NCBI GenBank assembly: GCA_021781795.1
Contig: JAJXWA010000021.1
Location: 1 to 40,399 of the forward strand
Direction: 5' to 3'
DNA from: Acidobacteriota bacterium
Lineage (GTDB): Bacteria > Acidobacteriota > Terriglobia > Terriglobales > Acidobacteriaceae
DNA length: 40,399 bases
Positions 24,953 to 33,800 of this stretch are shown piece by piece (the first letter of the stretch is position 1; each line of letters opens with the position of its first letter). The notes below the pieces were generated by a model. The model had not been told where the DNA came from and did not search any database. It saw nothing but the letters and a program-made list of their open reading frames with translations. The translations under genes were made by a program, and so were the position numbers.

Positions 24953-25437
24953 ATGGCCTGGGGCACGCAACTCCGACTCGCAGCACTCGAAGGCGCGCTG
25001 AGCCGGCTTGATCGACTCGCCACCCACCGCGGTCGCACGCAGCAGTTGCCGCAGCACCTCGCTACCGGCCTCGCCGGTGAAGACGCCGCCTTCTTCTACC
25101 TGCGCCGCAAGCGCTACACCGTTGTCGCCTGCCGCTGGACCTCCGGCGACATTCCCGGCGGCATCGACCTCATTGCCTAGCACGGCAGCCTCCTCTGCTT
25201 CATTGAGGTCAAGGCCCGCACCGCCCGAGACGCCCCCCCGCCCACGCCGCCGTCGACGAGGATAAGCGCCACACCCTCCGCCGGCTCGCCCGCCGTTACC
25301 TCCGCCTACTGCCGCCTCCCGCGCCTCCGCAGGTGCGCTTCGACGTCCTCAGCATCTACCTCATCCCCGGCCAAGACCCACAGTTTGAGCACTTTGAGGC
25401 CGTATTCGACCGTTTCGCATATCCCGGTCACAGCTGA
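24953..25437 (+). pseudogene. YraN/UPF0102 family endonuclease-like gene, disrupted
   Basis: The translated segments give a UPF0102 (YraN) protein, a small PD-(D/E)xK-fold family: LATGLAGEDAAFFYLRRKRYTVV, GGIDLIA, then FIEVKAR with the catalytic ExK, then DEDKRHTLRRLARRYL and RFDVLSIYL. Two lesions break it. An in-frame TAG at 25178-25180 falls right after DLIA, where family members usually continue with an aromatic residue. A -1 shift occurs in a run of seven C (25233-25239), where eight would restore the frame. After correcting both, the frame runs to TGA 25435-25437. The shift could be a sequencing error in a homopolymer, but the stop would still remain. Confidence 0.85.
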
Positions 25438-25482
25438 TTCCGACCCTTCCGACATCGACCTTTGTGCGGCATGAGGTCTTGA

Positions 25483-25513
25483 TTGTCAAAATACTTGTTG
25501 CAACGAATATTAT
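25483..25513 (+). promoter_or_regulatory. yceI promoter with a 20-bp operator palindrome
   Basis: TTGTCA (25483-25488) and TATTAT (25508-25513) could be -35/-10 with a long 19-bp spacer. Inside lies ATACTTGTTGCAACGAATAT (25491-25510), an inverted repeat matching at 8 of 10 pairs around a perfect GTTGCAAC core. It is AT-rich against a GC-rich background and overlaps the -10. It fits a dimeric repressor site, for example of MarR type; no regulator gene is adjacent. Confidence 0.5.
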
Positions 25514-25550
25514 TCCGCCGCATCGAAAGAATGAAAGGAGCAACACCCCC

Positions 25551-26093
25551 ATGTCAGATTCCGTCGTCACCACCTGGACCATCGACCCTGCCCACTCCTC
25601 CGCGGAGTTTAAGGTCAAGCACATGATGATCTCCAACGTGAAAGGACAGTTCAGCGGCATCAGCGGCAAGCTCTCGCTCGATGAATCCAACATTTCCCGC
25701 TCCACCGTCGAGTCCACCATCCCCATTGAAACCGTCAACACGGCGGACGCACAGCGCGACGCCCACCTGAAGAGCGCCGACTTCTTCGACACCGAAAAAT
25801 TTCCCGTCATGACCTTCAAGTCCACAAAGGTCGCGCGCACCGCGCCGGGTGAGTTCTCGGTCACCGGCGACCTGAGCCTGCACGGCGTAACCAAAGCCGT
25901 GACCTTTGCCGTGGAAGGCTCCACCGAGCCATCCAAAGACCCGTGGGGTAACCTCCGCATCGGCGCCTCCGCCACAGCGAAGATCAATCGTAAGGACTTC
26001 GGCCTGGTCTGGAACGCCGCTCTTGAGACAGGCGGTGTGCTCGTCGGTGAAGACGTCACAATCACTCTTGATGTTCAGTTCATTAAGGGCTGA
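25551..26093 (+). CDS. YceI family protein
   Basis: A 180-residue lipocalin-like YceI protein, a beta-barrel that binds polyisoprenoid or similar lipids. Typical elements are TWTIDPAHSSAEFKVKHMMISNVKGQFSGISG, SIPIETVNT-like IPIETVNTADAQRDAHLKSADFFD, FPVMTFKSTKV, GDLSLHGVTKAVTF and the C-terminal GEDVTITLDVQF. It has no signal peptide, so it should be cytosolic, unlike periplasmic E. coli YceI. ATG 25551 follows AAAGGAG (25534-25540). It is preceded by an operator-like palindrome and followed by a pirin gene on the same strand, a neighbourhood seen in other bacteria under stress regulators. Confidence 0.92.
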   Translation: MSDSVVTTWTIDPAHSSAEFKVKHMMISNVKGQFSGISGKLSLDESNISRSTVESTIPIETVNTADAQRDAHLKSADFFDTEKFPVMTFKSTKVARTAPGEFSVTGDLSLHGVTKAVTFAVEGSTEPSKDPWGNLRIGASATAKINRKDFGLVWNAALETGGVLVGEDVTITLDVQFIKG

Positions 26094-26196
26094 CCCGCAA
26101 CCCTACGGCCGGTGAATGCTTCTGCCGGCCACAATCTCCCTCGCAACAGTCAACACCCTCGCGCATCCAATAGATGCACGCTCGAGGAGGTCCTTC

Positions 26197-27102
26197 ATGT
26201 CGCTCCGTGCCGTCAAGCAAACGCTCGAAACCAAACCCACCCTTGAGGGCGCCGGCGTCAAGCTTCAGCGCGCCTTCGGTTTTGGCAAAACCAAAGAGTT
26301 CGATCCCTTCCTGCTCTTTGACGATTTCCGCAATGAGAACCCAGCGGACTACATCGCCGGCTTCCCCTGGCACCCGCATCGCGGCATCGAAACCATCACC
26401 TACGTGCTGGCCGGGGAAGTCGCCCACGGCGACTCGCTTGGCAACAAGGGCCGCATGACCGCAGGCGATGTCCAGTGGATGACCGCAGGCAGCGGAATTC
26501 TCCACCAGGAGATGCCGAAAGGCGACGCAAACGGCCGCATGCACGGCTTCCAGCTCTGGGCCAATCTTCCTGCCTCGCTCAAGATGACCGATCCGCGCTA
26601 CCAGGACATCCCGTCCGCCGCCATCCCCGAGATCACCGAGGACGACGGCACGAGGGCGCGCATTATCAGCGGCGAGTTCTGGGGCCAGCGCGGTCCGGTC
26701 ACCGGCGTCGCTGCCGATCCTCAGTACGTGGATATCTCCGTGCCGCCCAACTCGCGCCGCCGCATCGCGGTCGAGACCACGCGCAACGCCTTCGCCTACG
26801 TCTTCGCCGGCTCCGGCGCTTTTCGTGATGCATCTGACCCGCAGGCGGTGCTCACCGAGTCGGCCATCGATCCCAACGCTGCGGCGAAGTACGACGCGAA
26901 AAACCATTCGCTGGTTCTCTTCGATCGCGGCGATGAGATCGTTGTCCAGTCCGGCCCCGAGGGCATCCGCTTTTTGCTCGTCTCAGGAAAACCGCTGGAG
27001 GAGCCCGTCGCTTGGTACGGTCCTATCGTGATGAACACGCAGGCAGAGTTGCAGCAGGCCATGCGCGAGCTCCAGAACGGCAGCTTCATCAAGCATCGTT
27101 GA
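26197..27102 (+). CDS. Pirin family protein
   Basis: A 301-residue bicupin of the pirin family, iron-binding proteins some of which are quercetin dioxygenases or redox-sensing regulators. The N-terminal cupin carries the metal motif WHPHRGIETITYVLAGE and the later SGILHQEMP, giving the 3-His/1-Glu set. DFDPFLLFDDF-like sequence (FDPFLLFDDFRNENP) and the C-terminal cupin (VLFDRGDEIVVQSG) complete the fold. ATG 26197 has a strong GAGGAGG (26184-26190). It lies 103 bp after yceI and is probably in the same transcription unit. Substrate unknown. Confidence 0.93.
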   Translation: MSLRAVKQTLETKPTLEGAGVKLQRAFGFGKTKEFDPFLLFDDFRNENPADYIAGFPWHPHRGIETITYVLAGEVAHGDSLGNKGRMTAGDVQWMTAGSGILHQEMPKGDANGRMHGFQLWANLPASLKMTDPRYQDIPSAAIPEITEDDGTRARIISGEFWGQRGPVTGVAADPQYVDISVPPNSRRRIAVETTRNAFAYVFAGSGAFRDASDPQAVLTESAIDPNAAAKYDAKNHSLVLFDRGDEIVVQSGPEGIRFLLVSGKPLEEPVAWYGPIVMNTQAELQQAMRELQNGSFIKHR

Positions 27103-27104
27103 TC

Positions 27105-27142
27105 GAGAAGCGTCCAGCCGCAAACACGGCTGGACGCTTCTC
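27105..27142. terminator. Bidirectional hairpin between convergent genes
   Basis: A perfect 16-bp inverted repeat: GAGAAGCGTCCAGCCG (27105-27120) and CGGCTGGACGCTTCTC (27127-27142), loop CAAACA. It sits exactly between the pirin stop and the stop codon of the convergent glucan synthase gene. No strong U tract exists on either side, but the stem is long. Confidence 0.75.
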
Positions 27143-30100
27143 TACGCATTCTGCGTGCGCACTGGGCGATGCAGAAACCACCGCAACGCCGATCGCCAGT
27201 CCCGGCTCGGCGGTGCAGGCGTAAAATCCTCCAGCGCCGCATGGAGCGCGCCGCGCCGCGTCGGCATCTCCTGCAGCAGCAGATCCGAGGCCTGCACCAG
27301 ACGGTTGGCATGAAACCACCGCTGCACCGCTTTGTCCTGCAGCAGGTTCGTCACCGCCAACAGAGACATGCCCAGGTGGTGCGCCATCCACTCGCGCACC
27401 AGTTCCGGATTCTCGCGCGACGCGCGATAGTCCGCCGCCTCGTACAGTCCGAACGCGCCCTTCCAGCCCGACGCATCCATCTGCCGCAGATTGCGGAGCG
27501 CCTCGCGCGTGTCCACGCCCAGCGCCAGAAAGCTCGAATAGGGCGAGACCACCGGGCCTGCCGTTGCATCTTCGCTCAACGCCATCTGCGGCACGCCATA
27601 CGCGTGGTAGCCGTAGTGTCGATGCTCATTGCGCGTCGCATTTCCTGATTCGGAGATACCCCACGGAATCCCGAAGGTCCGCGCAAAAGCGCGCTGCGCC
27701 TCCACGCACGCTCTCTGCGTCCGCGCCAGCAGGGTCTCGGCATCGCTGCGCATCCATAGCGTCGGCATCAGGTACTCAAACATCGTGCCGGTCCACGAAG
27801 CCAGCACAAAGCGCCCGAAGGCCTGCGTATGTTGGCGCGCCAGCTTGAACCAGCTCTGCTGCGGCAGTTCGCCGCGCGCCACCGCCAGAAAGGTCGCCAT
27901 GCGCGCCTCGGAAGCGAGCAGGTCATAGCAGGCTTCGTGCCGCTTGCGCGACCGCACGTTGTAGCCAATCGAGAGCAACCCGCGCGCCGGGTCGGCAAGG
28001 AACGCAAAGTCCGTCTCTGCCGCCATGCGCTCGGCCATCTGTGCCACTGTTTCCACACGTCCGGCCAGCGATCGCAGATTCGCCTGTGCCACCGGCAGCG
28101 CTGCGCGCAGTTGCTCGCCCAGCGACTTCAACATCGGCTTGGCCATGATGGCGCTCCACACCCGGCTCAGACGGGTGCTCAGCGCCTGCGTAAAGCCGAT
28201 GATCTCCTCAAAGGACATCGACTCCGCCTCTTCGCCAATCGCCGGCTGCAGCATCTCGCGGATCGGCGCATACTCCGGCAGCATCCACGGCAGATAATCG
28301 CGCAGCAGAATCAGAATCGCCGTCACCCGCTGATGCGCCTCCGCCAGCCACCACCGCGTCTCGGACTGCTCATCGGCAGCTGCGGAAGCCGCCGACAAGA
28401 CGGCCTGCGCCGCGGGCAGCCACGCAATCCACTCCTGCGTCGTCGCCGTCGCCGAAGGCAGCACCTGCCCGCTCAGCGGCACGGCCAGCGTGGGCTCCAG
28501 TTCCATCTGGCGCCAGTAGGTTCTTACCCCAACAAACAGTTCGTGATGCAGAAGGGGCTTCTTCAGCAACTCCTGCGCGCCCGAGTGCAGCGTGTACAGC
28601 GACGCCACGAAGTTGCCGCTGTCGACCGACGACACAAACGGGTCCGCATCCAGCGGCTGCAGCGTCTTCGTGTCGTACCAGTTGAAGAGGTGCCCGCGAT
28701 GCTTCGCCAGCCGAGCAATCACCGTCAGGCTGTTCTGCGTCAGCGCCACGCACTCCGGCACCGTGATGAAGCCCAGCGCGCAGGCAGACTGCCGCGCATT
28801 CAAGAGCAGCCCCACATTCGTCGGCGACACGCGCGCGGCTTCCGTGAATCCTTCTTCCATCACATTGTCGGGAATCAGGAAGTTGTGCCGCTCCGTTCCG
28901 AAGTGCTCAAAGTAGCGCCAGATGCGCAGCGCATGTCCGCGCAGAAACGCAGCATCCGCTCGCTTCAGAGGCTTGTCTTCGCGCGGCGGCTTGTTCAGCC
29001 ATAGCGGCACAAGGAATGAAAGAGCCCACAACCCCAGCACCGGACCCGCAAAGTAGATCGCGTGAGAATGCGGCGCGGCGAAGTAGACCAGCGTTCCCAG
29101 CGCCACCGCCAGCAACGGCGTCAGCATCAGGTAGCGGTCCGCCGGCGTGCGCTTTGCCTTGTTGCGCTCTGCCTGCGCCGCCGTCTCCCACTCCAGCAGG
29201 CGTTCGCCCGTGATGAAGCGCCGCACCAGCGAACGCACCACTGCATCCACCGCCAGCAACATCTGATGGAGCAGCAGAACAAAATTGACCAGCGTACCCA
29301 GTGCAGATTGTCCCAGCCCGTCGAACGCCTCGGATACATCGCCCTTTTGCCCGCTCGACCACGCACGGCCAAGCGCAAAGCCGAACCGCACCAGGATTGG
29401 GAAAAGCAAAAACACCAGCGGCACAATCGTCCAGTAGAGTGCGCCGCCCGGCAGCCCCAGCCAGCCCGCAATAAACAGAACCACCAGTGCGGGATCTACC
29501 AGCGACCGCCGCAGATTGTCGAAGATCTTCCACCGCGAAATATCCGAGATCGGGTTCCGCACGCGCTTGCCCGACTCTTCCGGCACGCGCGAGAAGATCC
29601 ACTGCACAATCTGCCAGTCGCCGCGCATCCAGCGATGCTTGCGCCGGCTGTACGCGCTGTAGTGCGAGGGATAGTCGTCGATAACCTCCACGTCCGTCAC
29701 CAGGCCTGCGCGCGCATACGCGCCTTCAATCAGATCGTGGCTCAGCAGCGCATTCCGCGGAAAGCGCTTGTCCAGCACCGCATGGAGCGTCGCGACTTCG
29801 TAGATGCCCTTCCCCGTAAAGATGCCTTCGCCAAACAGATCCTGATACGCGTCCGAGACCGCGCGCGAGTAAATATCAAAGCCCGTCTGTCCGGAGTAGA
29901 GCCGCGCCAGCCGCGAGCGCGAGGCCGACTCCACCGCAATCCCCACGCGCGGCTGCAGAATCCCATAGCCCGCCGTCACAATCCGCGTCTTCGGATCGAT
30001 AATCGCCTGGTTCAGAGGATGCGCCATCGCGCCAATCAGCTTGGCCGCAGCGCCGTGCGGCAGTTGCGAGTCCGAGTCCAGCGTCAGGATGTAGCGCACA

Positions 30101-31701
30101 TCATGCAGCGCATCTACCTTGCCTGCTTTGATCGGGAATGCGTCATACTCGCCCATCAGCAGCTTGTTCAGGTCCAGCAGCTTGCCGCGCTTGCGCTCCC
30201 ATCCCATCCACACGCCTTGCCGCCGGTTGTACTGGCGGTGCCGGTGCAGCAGCATGAAGCTGCCGTTGCCCACCGCGTCGTACTTCGCGTTCAGCTCGTC
30301 CACTAGACGAATCGCAAGCTCCACCATCGGATGCGAATCGTTCTCGTGCGGCTTCGTCACCGAGTCCGGCAGGTCCGTCAACAGTGCAAAGTGCAGATGC
30401 GGGTCGTGATTGGCAAGGAAGCGAATCTCGAGATCCGCCACCAGCCCGCGCACCTGATCCTCGTTCAACAGCAGAGACGGAACCGCGACCAGCGTTGTGC
30501 ACGAAGCAGGAATCGAATGGCTGAAGTCCAGCTTTGGCAGCGGCTCAGGATCGAAGAGCGCGGTGATGATCGCATTCATCAGGTCTACCGCGCCCTGCAT
30601 CGCCGGCAGCGCCAGCAGCGCGGTCGCTACCATCAGACTCAGGTAGCCGCGCGTGTGCGGCAGCAGAGGAAACAGCACCGCGGCCATCAGACCGAGCGTA
30701 ATCAGCAGAATGCCGGTGACGAACACATCTTCTGCCTGGGCGCGCATGTTGGCGCGGGTTCGCTCCACCCACCGCGGGTGATAACCGACTCGCCGCGCCA
30801 ACTCCGAAAATCCCTTATCCAGCAGGTAATAGCCAATATGAATGCGCCGCTGCTTGATCCGCGAGTCACCTGAGTTCAGCGTCGCGCAGCCGCGCGCCAG
30901 GTCCAGCGCAATGCCCGCAACTTGCGCCTCCGAGCAATCCGAGTGGCGCGCGATGTGGGCGACGCGCCGCCGGTACAGCTCGCGGCTTTCAAAATCCATG
31001 GGCTCGTACGTGCCTGCAGGGTCCAGACGCAGCGTGGCGTCAAAGACAATCAGTGGCTCCAGCAGCGCCGTCCAGTCCGTATGGTGAAGCTGCCGCAGAC
31101 TCTTCAGATGCGCCTGCACGCGTCCATCGTCCGGGGCGCCTGGCGTCTGGAGAACACCTGGCAGATCCTCCAGCAGCACCTCAAGCAATGCCAGCTTAAG
31201 AAAGGCCGGCAACTGCCACAACTCGCCGACAGTCAGCGTCTCGCTCACCTGCAGTGCGCGGACAAACTCACTCAGCGTCTTCTCCGCAAAGATCGAATCC
31301 ACCGCGCGCAGATAGAGCTTCGCAATCGCAGCAATCCTCGGGCCAGCCTGCTGCGCGGGTCTCATGACCCTGGGAATCCTCGAAACCTCTCGATCGCTGC
31401 CTTTCAGGCACAGCGCCGCCGCGCGCATCAGTCGCAGGCTCGAACGCACATCCAGCAGAACTACGCTGCGCCCCTGCGCTTCGCCGTGCTCCGTCATTCC
31501 TGCATACGCGCGAGCTACATTCTGCTCAATCGCCCCCACGCCCTGTCGCGCCGCGTGCACGCGCTCTGCCATGCTGTGTTTCGTCCGTGGCCGGTACACT
31601 ACGTCCCACGTGCTGGCCTCTTGCACCGCTTCGGAGAAAAGACCCGGGGAAGTCTCCTCGAATAGGCTGTCGTTGTCCGTCATCGGTTTCTCATCCTTCA
31701 T
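27142..31701 (-). CDS. GT84-type beta-1,2-glucan synthase with glycoamylase-like domain, lacking GH94
   Basis: A 1519-residue inner-membrane protein related to cyclic beta-1,2-glucan synthase (NdvB/ChvB). The N-terminal helical region (1-320) is followed by membrane helices near 326-375. The glycosyltransferase (about 400-740) has LTLDSDSQLP (acids 542-544), SHDLIEGAYARAG and RKHRWMRGDWQ. Four or more membrane helices follow (740-940). A C-terminal glycoamylase-like domain (about 1270-1490) has NVRSRKRHEACYDLLASEARMATFLAVARG, PYSSFLAL and MAHHLGMSLLAV. The protein ends there. Classical synthases continue for ~1300 residues with a GH94 phosphorylase domain, which is absent and not found downstream. 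The gene starts 8 bp after the ABC exporter gene, with GAGG 7 bases upstream. Confidence 0.85.
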   Translation of the reverse strand: MKDEKPMTDNDSLFEETSPGLFSEAVQEASTWDVVYRPRTKHSMAERVHAARQGVGAIEQNVARAYAGMTEHGEAQGRSVVLLDVRSSLRLMRAAALCLKGSDREVSRIPRVMRPAQQAGPRIAAIAKLYLRAVDSIFAEKTLSEFVRALQVSETLTVGELWQLPAFLKLALLEVLLEDLPGVLQTPGAPDDGRVQAHLKSLRQLHHTDWTALLEPLIVFDATLRLDPAGTYEPMDFESRELYRRRVAHIARHSDCSEAQVAGIALDLARGCATLNSGDSRIKQRRIHIGYYLLDKGFSELARRVGYHPRWVERTRANMRAQAEDVFVTGILLITLGLMAAVLFPLLPHTRGYLSLMVATALLALPAMQGAVDLMNAIITALFDPEPLPKLDFSHSIPASCTTLVAVPSLLLNEDQVRGLVADLEIRFLANHDPHLHFALLTDLPDSVTKPHENDSHPMVELAIRLVDELNAKYDAVGNGSFMLLHRHRQYNRRQGVWMGWERKRGKLLDLNKLLMGEYDAFPIKAGKVDALHDVRYILTLDSDSQLPHGAAAKLIGAMAHPLNQAIIDPKTRIVTAGYGILQPRVGIAVESASRSRLARLYSGQTGFDIYSRAVSDAYQDLFGEGIFTGKGIYEVATLHAVLDKRFPRNALLSHDLIEGAYARAGLVTDVEVIDDYPSHYSAYSRRKHRWMRGDWQIVQWIFSRVPEESGKRVRNPISDISRWKIFDNLRRSLVDPALVVLFIAGWLGLPGGALYWTIVPLVFLLFPILVRFGFALGRAWSSGQKGDVSEAFDGLGQSALGTLVNFVLLLHQMLLAVDAVVRSLVRRFITGERLLEWETAAQAERNKAKRTPADRYLMLTPLLAVALGTLVYFAAPHSHAIYFAGPVLGLWALSFLVPLWLNKPPREDKPLKRADAAFLRGHALRIWRYFEHFGTERHNFLIPDNVMEEGFTEAARVSPTNVGLLLNARQSACALGFITVPECVALTQNSLTVIARLAKHRGHLFNWYDTKTLQPLDADPFVSSVDSGNFVASLYTLHSGAQELLKKPLLHHELFVGVRTYWRQMELEPTLAVPLSGQVLPSATATTQEWIAWLPAAQAVLSAASAAADEQSETRWWLAEAHQRVTAILILLRDYLPWMLPEYAPIREMLQPAIGEEAESMSFEEIIGFTQALSTRLSRVWSAIMAKPMLKSLGEQLRAALPVAQANLRSLAGRVETVAQMAERMAAETDFAFLADPARGLLSIGYNVRSRKRHEACYDLLASEARMATFLAVARGELPQQSWFKLARQHTQAFGRFVLASWTGTMFEYLMPTLWMRSDAETLLARTQRACVEAQRAFARTFGIPWGISESGNATRNEHRHYGYHAYGVPQMALSEDATAGPVVSPYSSFLALGVDTREALRNLRQMDASGWKGAFGLYEAADYRASRENPELVREWMAHHLGMSLLAVTNLLQDKAVQRWFHANRLVQASDLLLQEMPTRRGALHAALEDFTPAPPSRDWRSALRWFLHRPVRTQNA

Positions 31702-31709
31702 CGTGAGCC

Positions 31710-33569
31710 TCAGCGATAACTCGCGGCTTGCATCTCAAACATGGCGGCATATCTCCCGCCCAGTGCCATCAGTTGCGCATGGCTTCCTTCCTCGACCAGA
31801 TGCCCGGTCTCCAGCACCACAATGCGATCGGCCATCCGCACCGTCGAGAAGCGATGCGAAATCAGCAGCGCCATCTTGCCATGCGTCAGCTCGGCAAAGC
31901 GCTCAAATACCTCCAGCTCGCTGCGCGCATCTAGCGAGGCCGTCGGCTCATCCAGAATCAGCAGCTGCGCGTCGCGCAGATACGCCCGCGCCAGCGCCAG
32001 CTTCTGCCACTCGCCGCCTGAGAGATCCACGCCGCCCTCAAAACGCCGCCCCAGCATCTGATCGTAGCCACCCGCAAGTTTCGCCACCACGCCCGCTGCC
32101 AAGCTTTTCTCAGCCGCATACTCAATCTCATCTTGTGTGTGCGGTAACTCGATGCGACCCACCGCGATGTTCTCTCGCGCCGTCATCTCATAGCGCATGA
32201 AGTCCTGAAAGATTACGCCGATCGCCGCGTGCAGGTCTCCCAGGTCGTACTCGCGCAGATCTACGCCATCCAGCAGTATCTGTCCTTCCGTCGGATCGTA
32301 GAGCCGCGTAATCAGCTTCACAATGGTCGTCTTGCCCTGGCCATTCTCGCCAATCAGCGCCACGCGCTCGCCCGGCCGCAGCGTGAAGTTGAAGTGGCTC
32401 AGCACGCGCCGCTCCGTCCCCGGGTACACAAACGACACATTGCGAAACTCGAAGCCCCGCTCGATCCGTTCCGGAATCGGCAGCCCGTTCTCCTTCGACT
32501 CCACGCGCGGCTTCATTGCGAAAAACGCCAGCAGGTCCGTCAGGAAGAGCGCCTGATCCGCCACGCCCGAGGCCGTAGAAAACGCCATCTGGATATTCGC
32601 CATCGCCTGCATAATCGCCGTCGTAATCAGCGTCAGGTCGCCAATGCTGTACCGTCCCTGAATCGTCCTCCAGATGCTGTACGCATACGCACCGTAGTAG
32701 CCCAGTTGCCCCAGTATCGCCAGCACGCCGCCCCAGAATAGCCGCCGCCGGCTCAGGCTCACGTTCTCGTGATAGATCTGCAGCGAGAGCGCCTCAAACC
32801 GCTTCGTTAGATACTCGCTCAGGTTGAAGAGCTTCAGCTCCTTCGCCGCTTCCTTGCTGCCGCCCACCTGCCGCAGATAATCCATCTGCCGCCGCGCCGG
32901 CGTCTGCCTGAAGTTCTTCGCGTACGTCAAAAATGCAAAGTGGCTCTCGCCCAGAAACGCCGGCAGAATCCCCGCCACCAGCAGAAACAGCAGCAGCGGC
33001 GAGTACCACATCAGCAGCACGGAAAACGCAATCGCCGTCACCGTCTGCTGAATCAGCCGACCCATCTGCTGAATCATCGCCAGCCGGTCCGTCGCCTGCA
33101 CCCGCGCCCGCTCCAGCCGGTCATAGAAGACCGGGTCCTCGTACACCGTCACGTCCAGCGCTGCCGCCTTGCGCATCACCTCCACGCTCACGTGGTGCGT
33201 GTAGCGATCCGCCAGCAATTGATCAAAGTAGTCCACCGACCGCGACAGGACGCCGATCAGCACCGCCAGCGCGCCCTCGCCCGCCACCAGCCACCAGAAG
33301 TGCTCCGGCAGCGGCAGATGATGCCCAATCCGGTTTACCCCGTCGATGATGAACTTGGCGATGATGCCAATCCCCATCGGCAGAAACGCCACGACCATCC
33401 GGATCGTGATGTTCCAGAAGACCACCCACGGCCCCGACTCCCACACGAAGTGCAGCACCGGAGGAACATTCCTGAGCGCGCTCAGCCGGTCGCGCCACGC
33501 ATGGCCCGGCATTCCCGGCTGCTCCGCCGGCGTGCTGCTCATCTTTCCATTGGATCGGGGCGATTTCAT
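31710..33569 (-). CDS. ABC transporter, fused permease and ATPase (exporter type)
   Basis: A 619-residue half-transporter: a six-helix membrane domain (about 40-340) fused to an ATP-binding domain (about 370-610). The ATPase shows Walker A GENGQGKTT, the Q-loop VIFQDF, signature LSGGEWQK, Walker B LLILDEPTASLD and the H-loop SHRFST. It belongs to the exporter class that works as a homodimer. Because it sits between a beta-1,2-glucanase and a glucan synthase, 8 bp from the latter, export of the glucan (the job of NdvA/ChvA) is the simplest inference. Sequence alone does not prove the substrate. The start at 33569 lacks a clear ribosome site; 33542 is an alternative. Confidence 0.88.
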   Translation of the reverse strand: MKSPRSNGKMSSTPAEQPGMPGHAWRDRLSALRNVPPVLHFVWESGPWVVFWNITIRMVVAFLPMGIGIIAKFIIDGVNRIGHHLPLPEHFWWLVAGEGALAVLIGVLSRSVDYFDQLLADRYTHHVSVEVMRKAAALDVTVYEDPVFYDRLERARVQATDRLAMIQQMGRLIQQTVTAIAFSVLLMWYSPLLLFLLVAGILPAFLGESHFAFLTYAKNFRQTPARRQMDYLRQVGGSKEAAKELKLFNLSEYLTKRFEALSLQIYHENVSLSRRRLFWGGVLAILGQLGYYGAYAYSIWRTIQGRYSIGDLTLITTAIMQAMANIQMAFSTASGVADQALFLTDLLAFFAMKPRVESKENGLPIPERIERGFEFRNVSFVYPGTERRVLSHFNFTLRPGERVALIGENGQGKTTIVKLITRLYDPTEGQILLDGVDLREYDLGDLHAAIGVIFQDFMRYEMTARENIAVGRIELPHTQDEIEYAAEKSLAAGVVAKLAGGYDQMLGRRFEGGVDLSGGEWQKLALARAYLRDAQLLILDEPTASLDARSELEVFERFAELTHGKMALLISHRFSTVRMADRIVVLETGHLVEEGSHAQLMALGGRYAAMFEMQAASYR

Positions 33570-33800
33570 GGTCGAGGATCTGGTTCCTTTCGGGAACTAC
33601 CGCAAGGCACAACAACACATCGACGCGCTGCGCCTGAATCCTGAACCAAGGCTGTTGCGGCGCTCTTCTTGGGTGTGGCGCCTTTGTGGACTACAACAAT
33701 CGCAACTGCCCTTATTGTAGGCTTCTGAGCAAGAAAGAGATAGACGAAATTCTCGCGTCTCTCAGGCAACCCCGCGCTCCCCTGACGCAACCTCTCCCGC

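Noticed and set aside
29062..30306. A 414-codon open frame on the plus strand
   Set aside because: Antisense to the glucan synthase; composition (Arg, Gln, His) is typical of a shadow frame.
33570..33800. Small frames in the gap between the ABC transporter and the glucanase genes
   Set aside because: Neither strand shows a ribosome site or family feature; the gap more likely holds a promoter or untranslated sequence.
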